Program-made: the position numbers and the translations under genes | Shown: piece by piece, positions 60,403-64,000 of the stretch | Position numbering within the stretch: position 1 is the first letter of the stretch | Layout: each line of letters opens with the position of its first letter | The notes under the pieces: generated by a model | What the model was told of the DNA's origin: nothing | The model's database searches: none | The model's input: only the letters and a program-made list of their open reading frames with translations | DNA from: Enterobacteriaceae endosymbiont of Plateumaris sericea | GTDB lineage: Bacteria; Pseudomonadota; Gammaproteobacteria; Enterobacterales; Enterobacteriaceae | DNA: 64,000 nt | Direction of reading: 5' to 3' | Assembly: GCF_012562605.1 (NCBI RefSeq) | Contig: NZ_CP046224.1 | Coordinates: forward strand, 181,300-245,299

Positions 60403-61965
60403 ATGTTAAATGTTATTGAATTATCAAGATTACAATTTGCAATAACAGCAATGTATCATTTTATATTTGTTCCTTTAACATTAGGTATGTCTTTTTTATT
60501 AGCTATAATGGAAACTTTATATGTTTTATCAGGAAATATAATATACAAAGACATGACACAATTTTGGGGAAAATTATTTGGTATAAATTTTGCTTTAGGA
60601 GTAGCTACTGGATTAACAATGGAATTCCAATTTGGAACTAATTGGTCATATTATTCACATTACGTCGGAGATATTTTTGGTGCTCCATTAGCAATTGAAG
60701 GATTGATGGCTTTTTTTCTTGAATCAACATTTGTTGGTTTATTTTTTTTAGGATGGAATCGTTTAAATAAAATTCAACATATGATTGTAACATGGTTAGT
60801 AGCAATTGGTTCTAATTTTTCTGCTCTATGGATTCTTATAGCTAATGCATGGATGCAAAATCCAATAGCTTCTCATTTTAATTATAAAAATATGAGAATG
60901 GAAATGGATAATTTTTGGGATTTAATTTTTAATCCTGTAGCACAAGTAAAATTTGTACATACTGTTTCAGCAGGATATACAACAGCAGCAATATTTATAA
61001 TTGGTATTAGTTCTTATTATTTTTTAAAAAAAAGAGATATTATATTTGCAAAAAAATCAATAATTATTGCTTCTAGTTTTGGTTTAGCTTCTATTTTTTC
61101 TGTAGTAGTTCTTGGTGATGAATCAGGTTATCAATTAGGAGAAGTACAAAAAACTAAACTTGCTGCTATTGAAGCAGAATGGGAAACACAAAAACCACCA
61201 GCATCATTTACTATTATAGGTTTTCCTAACCAGGAATCTCAATTAAATAAATATTCAATAGAAATTCCTTATGTATTAGGTTTAATAGCTACAAGGTCTA
61301 CAAATATTCCTATAATAGGAATTAAAGATTTAATTAAAAATCATGAATTAAAAATTACTAATGGTTTAAAAGCATTAATTATACTAGAAAAAATACAAAA
61401 CGGTAAAGCTAATAATAACAATATAAATTATTTTAATAAAGTTAAAGAAGATTTAGGATATGGTTTTTTAGTAAAACAATATACTAATGATATAAATCAT
61501 GTCAATATTAATCAAATTAAAAAAATTGCTATAAATACTATACCATCAGTATTTCCTTTATTTTTTGCTTTTCGAATTATGGTTCTTTCTAGTGTTATTT
61601 TATTAATTACTATTATTTTAGTATTTATTAATATATTAAACAATAAATTAATAAATAAGATATATTTATTAAAATTTTGTCTATATATAATTCCATTACC
61701 TTGGATTGCATCTGAGTCAGGATGGTTTATTTCTGAATATGGTAGACAACCATGGGCAATAGGTGAAATATTACCTACATTTATGGCTGGTTCATCAATT
61801 AAAATGATTGATGTTTTATTTTCTACTATTACTATTTTTATTTTTTATACAATATTATTATTAATTGAGTTATATTTAATGTTTAAAATAGCTCGTATTG
61901 GTCCTAGTAACTTAAATACAGGAAAATATTATTTTGAAAAAAAAGATTTTTCTAATAAATTATAA
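60403..61965 (+). CDS. cydA: Cytochrome bd ubiquinol oxidase subunit I
   Basis: Haem-carrying subunit of the high-affinity terminal oxidase. 520 residues (E. coli 522), about nine transmembrane helices. Haem ligand His19 is in AMYHFIFVPLTLG; His near 186 is in VKFVHTVSAGY. The quinol-binding Q loop begins GDESGYQLGEVQKTKLAAIEAE. The GRQPWAIGEILPT block is intact. An AAGGA ribosome-binding site leads cydA-cydB-cydX. In E. coli this operon also lies downstream of sucABCD; the genes between are gone. Confidence 0.98.
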   Translation: MLNVIELSRLQFAITAMYHFIFVPLTLGMSFLLAIMETLYVLSGNIIYKDMTQFWGKLFGINFALGVATGLTMEFQFGTNWSYYSHYVGDIFGAPLAIEGLMAFFLESTFVGLFFLGWNRLNKIQHMIVTWLVAIGSNFSALWILIANAWMQNPIASHFNYKNMRMEMDNFWDLIFNPVAQVKFVHTVSAGYTTAAIFIIGISSYYFLKKRDIIFAKKSIIIASSFGLASIFSVVVLGDESGYQLGEVQKTKLAAIEAEWETQKPPASFTIIGFPNQESQLNKYSIEIPYVLGLIATRSTNIPIIGIKDLIKNHELKITNGLKALIILEKIQNGKANNNNINYFNKVKEDLGYGFLVKQYTNDINHVNINQIKKIAINTIPSVFPLFFAFRIMVLSSVILLITIILVFINILNNKLINKIYLLKFCLYIIPLPWIASESGWFISEYGRQPWAIGEILPTFMAGSSIKMIDVLFSTITIFIFYTILLLIELYLMFKIARIGPSNLNTGKYYFEKKDFSNKL

Positions 61966-62010
61966 TTTTTATATAAATAAATTTATATATACTATATAAG
62001 GTTATTTTAA

Positions 62011-63153
62011 ATGTTAGATTATGATATTTTACGTATAATTTGGTGGTTTTTAATTGGAATTTTAGTTATTGGTTTTCTTATTACTGATGGTTTAGATATG
62101 GGAGTAGGAATTTTACTATTTATAATAGGTAAAAATAATATTGAAAGAAGAATTATGATAAATAGTATTGCTCCTCATTGGGATGGTAATCAAGTGTGGT
62201 TAATTACAGTAGGAGGAGCATTATTTGCAGCTTGGCCTATTGTTTATGCTACACTTTTTTCTAATTTTTATATACCAATGATAATAATGTTATTATCTTT
62301 ATTTTTACGTCCAGTAGGATTTGAATATCGTTCTAAAATAAAAGATAATAAATGGCAAAAAATATGTGATATATTAATTTCTATAGGTAGTATTATTCCT
62401 CCTATAATAATAGGATTAGCTATGGGTAATTTATTAAAAGGTATTCCTTTTTATATTGATAAATATTTTCGCATCCATTCTGAATTAAATTTTTTAAATT
62501 TATTTAATAAATTTAGTATAATGATTAGTATCACTAGTTTTATTATGTTTATTAATCAAGCATCTACTTATTTACAATTTAGAATAAATGATAAATATAT
62601 TAGTTATAGAACTAATATTATTACGCAAATATCATCAATAATGTTGATTATTTTTTTTATATTATCTTTTATTAATACTATTTTTTATATTAAAGGATAT
62701 AAAGTAAATACATTAATAGAAAATAATTTTAATAATATTATTAATAAAAAAGAAATTTTATATTCATATGGTTTTTGGTTTTCTAATTTCCAAAAACATT
62801 ATTATTTGTTAATAATACCATTATTATGTTTAATATTACCAATTTTTACAATAATATTTTCACGATATAAAAAAAAATTAATGACATTTATTTGTTCTTC
62901 ATTAACAATTATATTTATAGTATGTACTATAGGTATCACAATGTTTCCTTTAATTATACCTTCTAATATTATGCCATCTCATAGTCTTACTATGTGGAAT
63001 GCTACATCAAGCAAACTTACATTAAGTATAATGTTATATGCAGCTATTATTTTTATTCCTATTATTTTAAGTTATACTTTTTGGTGTTATAAAAAAATGT
63101 TTTTTTCTCTTACTAGAGAAGAAATTAAAAATAATACAAATAATTATTATTAA
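62011..63153 (+). CDS. cydB: Cytochrome bd ubiquinol oxidase subunit II
   Basis: Second large subunit of cytochrome bd. 380 residues (E. coli 379), about eight to nine transmembrane helices. The conserved PHWDGNQVWL (55-64, with W57 and D58) and VGGALFAAWP blocks match E. coli. The MPSHSLTMWNATSSKLTL segment near 305 is typical. AAGG precedes the ATG. Between cydA and cydX. Confidence 0.98.
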   Translation: MLDYDILRIIWWFLIGILVIGFLITDGLDMGVGILLFIIGKNNIERRIMINSIAPHWDGNQVWLITVGGALFAAWPIVYATLFSNFYIPMIIMLLSLFLRPVGFEYRSKIKDNKWQKICDILISIGSIIPPIIIGLAMGNLLKGIPFYIDKYFRIHSELNFLNLFNKFSIMISITSFIMFINQASTYLQFRINDKYISYRTNIITQISSIMLIIFFILSFINTIFYIKGYKVNTLIENNFNNIINKKEILYSYGFWFSNFQKHYYLLIIPLLCLILPIFTIIFSRYKKKLMTFICSSLTIIFIVCTIGITMFPLIIPSNIMPSHSLTMWNATSSKLTLSIMLYAAIIFIPIILSYTFWCYKKMFFSLTREEIKNNTNNYY

Positions 63154-63181
63154 ATCAAATTTAATTAAAATGGCAATGAAT

Positions 63182-63271
63182 ATGTGGTATTTTACATGGT
63201 TTATAGGTGTTTTATTAGCATGTTTTTTTAGTATAATAATTGCTTTAACTATAGAATATAAAGAGAAATAA
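63182..63271 (+). CDS. cydX: Cytochrome bd small subunit CydX
   Basis: Single-helix subunit that stabilises the haems of cytochrome bd. 29 residues from ATG 63182, MWYFTWFIGVLLACFFS..., aligned with E. coli MWYFAWILGTLLACSFG (37 residues). In-frame ATGs at 63170 and 63176 would add up to four residues; I chose the one matching the family. The helix spans about 3-24. It ends soon after the helix; the E. coli tail is missing. It follows cydB by 28 nt, the standard place. Confidence 0.9.
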   Translation: MWYFTWFIGVLLACFFSIIIALTIEYKEK

Positions 63272-63569
63272 ATAATAAAATTTTATTTATTAACGTATAT
63301 AACATACTGAATATTATTAAGAAACTTAATAATTATAATTAAATATTAATTTAATTTTAAATTTATTATAAGATGATTTTTTATATATAATAATATGTTA
63401 TTATTCAAACATATATTTAATATTATTTATAATATATTAATAAAAATAATCTTTAATAAATTTATTAATAATAAAAAATAAATATTGACTTATATAATAT
63501 ATATTAAATATTTAATTTAATAAAATATTTATTTTATAATATATTCAAATAAAATATTTTAAATAAAGA

Positions 63570-64000
63570 ATGAATAATTTAAATAAATATAACGCTGATG
63601 CTATTGAAGTATTAGAAGGATTAGATCCTGTTAGACGTAGACCAGGAATGTATACAGATCTTACTAGACCTAATCATTTAGGTCAAGAAGTTATTGATAA
63701 TAGTGTAGATGAAGCATTGTCTGGTTATGCAAAAAATATTGAAGTAATTTTATATAAAGATCAATCATTAGAAATTATTGATGATGGTAGGGGTATGCCT
63801 GTTGATATACATCCTCAAGAAAAAATTCCTGCTATTGAACTTATTTTATGTCGTTTACATGCAGGAAGCAAATTTTCTAATAAAAATTATAATTTTTCTG
63901 GTGGATTGCATGGAGTTGGAATTTCTGTAGTAAATGCATTATCCAAAAAAATGAAAGTTACTATATTTCGTCATGGTAAAATTTATACTATAATTTTTGA
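63570..64000 (+). CDS. parE: DNA topoisomerase IV subunit B (partial)
   Basis: ATPase subunit of topoisomerase IV, which decatenates sister chromosomes. Only the first 143 codons lie in the window; the gene runs off the end. It begins MNNLNKYNADAIEVLEG, with VRRRPGMYTDLTRPNHLGQE, the GHKL ATP-binding residues in IDNSVDEAL and DDGRGMPVDIHP, and the ATP-lid FSGGLHGVGISVVNALS. The TDLTRPNHLGQE and LCRLHAGSKFSNKNY segments match ParE rather than GyrB. A 298-nt gap without a gene precedes it. Confidence 0.95.
   Translation, partial: MNNLNKYNADAIEVLEGLDPVRRRPGMYTDLTRPNHLGQEVIDNSVDEALSGYAKNIEVILYKDQSLEIIDDGRGMPVDIHPQEKIPAIELILCRLHAGSKFSNKNYNFSGGLHGVGISVVNALSKKMKVTIFRHGKIYTIIF

Noticed and set aside
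63485..63512. TTGACT string as a parE promoter
   Set aside because: No acceptable -10 box at 16-18 nt; the box alone is not enough.

Overview
The window is a continuous piece of the chromosome of a gammaproteobacterium of the Enterobacterales type with an extremely reduced, AT-rich genome (roughly one fifth G+C by eye). Nearly every gene is recognisable as an Escherichia coli orthologue, and many keep their E. coli neighbours with single genes cut out between them. There are no mobile elements, prophages, CRISPR arrays or strain-specific islands. Intergenic DNA is almost pure A/T. This is what an obligate, vertically inherited insect endosymbiont looks like (Blochmannia-, Annandia- or reed-beetle-symbiont-like); I cannot name the species. 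|| Layout. 0-7 kb: secF, rsmC, and the surA-rsmA-apaG-apaH block (pdxA and lptD gone), then djlA. 6.7-11.4 kb: lepA-lepB-rnc-era-acpS (recO and pdxJ gone). 11.5-20.9 kb: prlC, rlmB, purA, shortened hflC and hflK, miaA, mutL, tRNA-Gly and orn (rnr, nsrR, hflX and hfq gone). 21-25.6 kb: efp, groL-groS with a sigma-32-type promoter, and dcuA (epmB, fxsA and aspA gone). 25.6-28.6 kb: tRNA-Phe, fabA, ompA, ygfZ. 28.7-33.9 kb: carAB and gmhA. 33.9-40.5 kb: ilvC and ilvGMED. 40.8-47.3 kb: tRNA-Trp, purH, fpr, tpiA, lysS, prfB with its programmed frameshift, and tRNA-Ile2. 47.3-54 kb: degP, rpiA, dapF, uvrD, corA. 54.5-63.3 kb: ansP, sucAB, cydABX. The window ends inside parE. || Metabolic reading. 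The symbiont can make the branched-chain amino acid skeletons (ilvGMED plus ilvC), carbamoyl phosphate, IMP/AMP and part of the lysine/diaminopimelate route, all plausible provisioning functions. It imports C4-dicarboxylates or aspartate (DcuA) and asparagine (AnsP). Two TCA genes, sucAB, remain next to the cytochrome bd oxidase, without sucCD. Envelope maintenance is retained in part: OmpA, SurA, DegP, SecF, LepB, GmhA and FabA. || Most notable observations. secF appears to have lost the frame in an 11-T run near its 5' end, with homologous residues still readable upstream of the first ATG. prfB keeps the complete RF2 autoregulatory +1 frameshift cassette. Both parvulin domains of SurA have lost both signature histidines. 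HflK and HflC both stop at the same place, the end of the SPFH domain. carA and era use TTG starts with good ribosome-binding sites. I found no undescribed multi-gene system and do not claim one.
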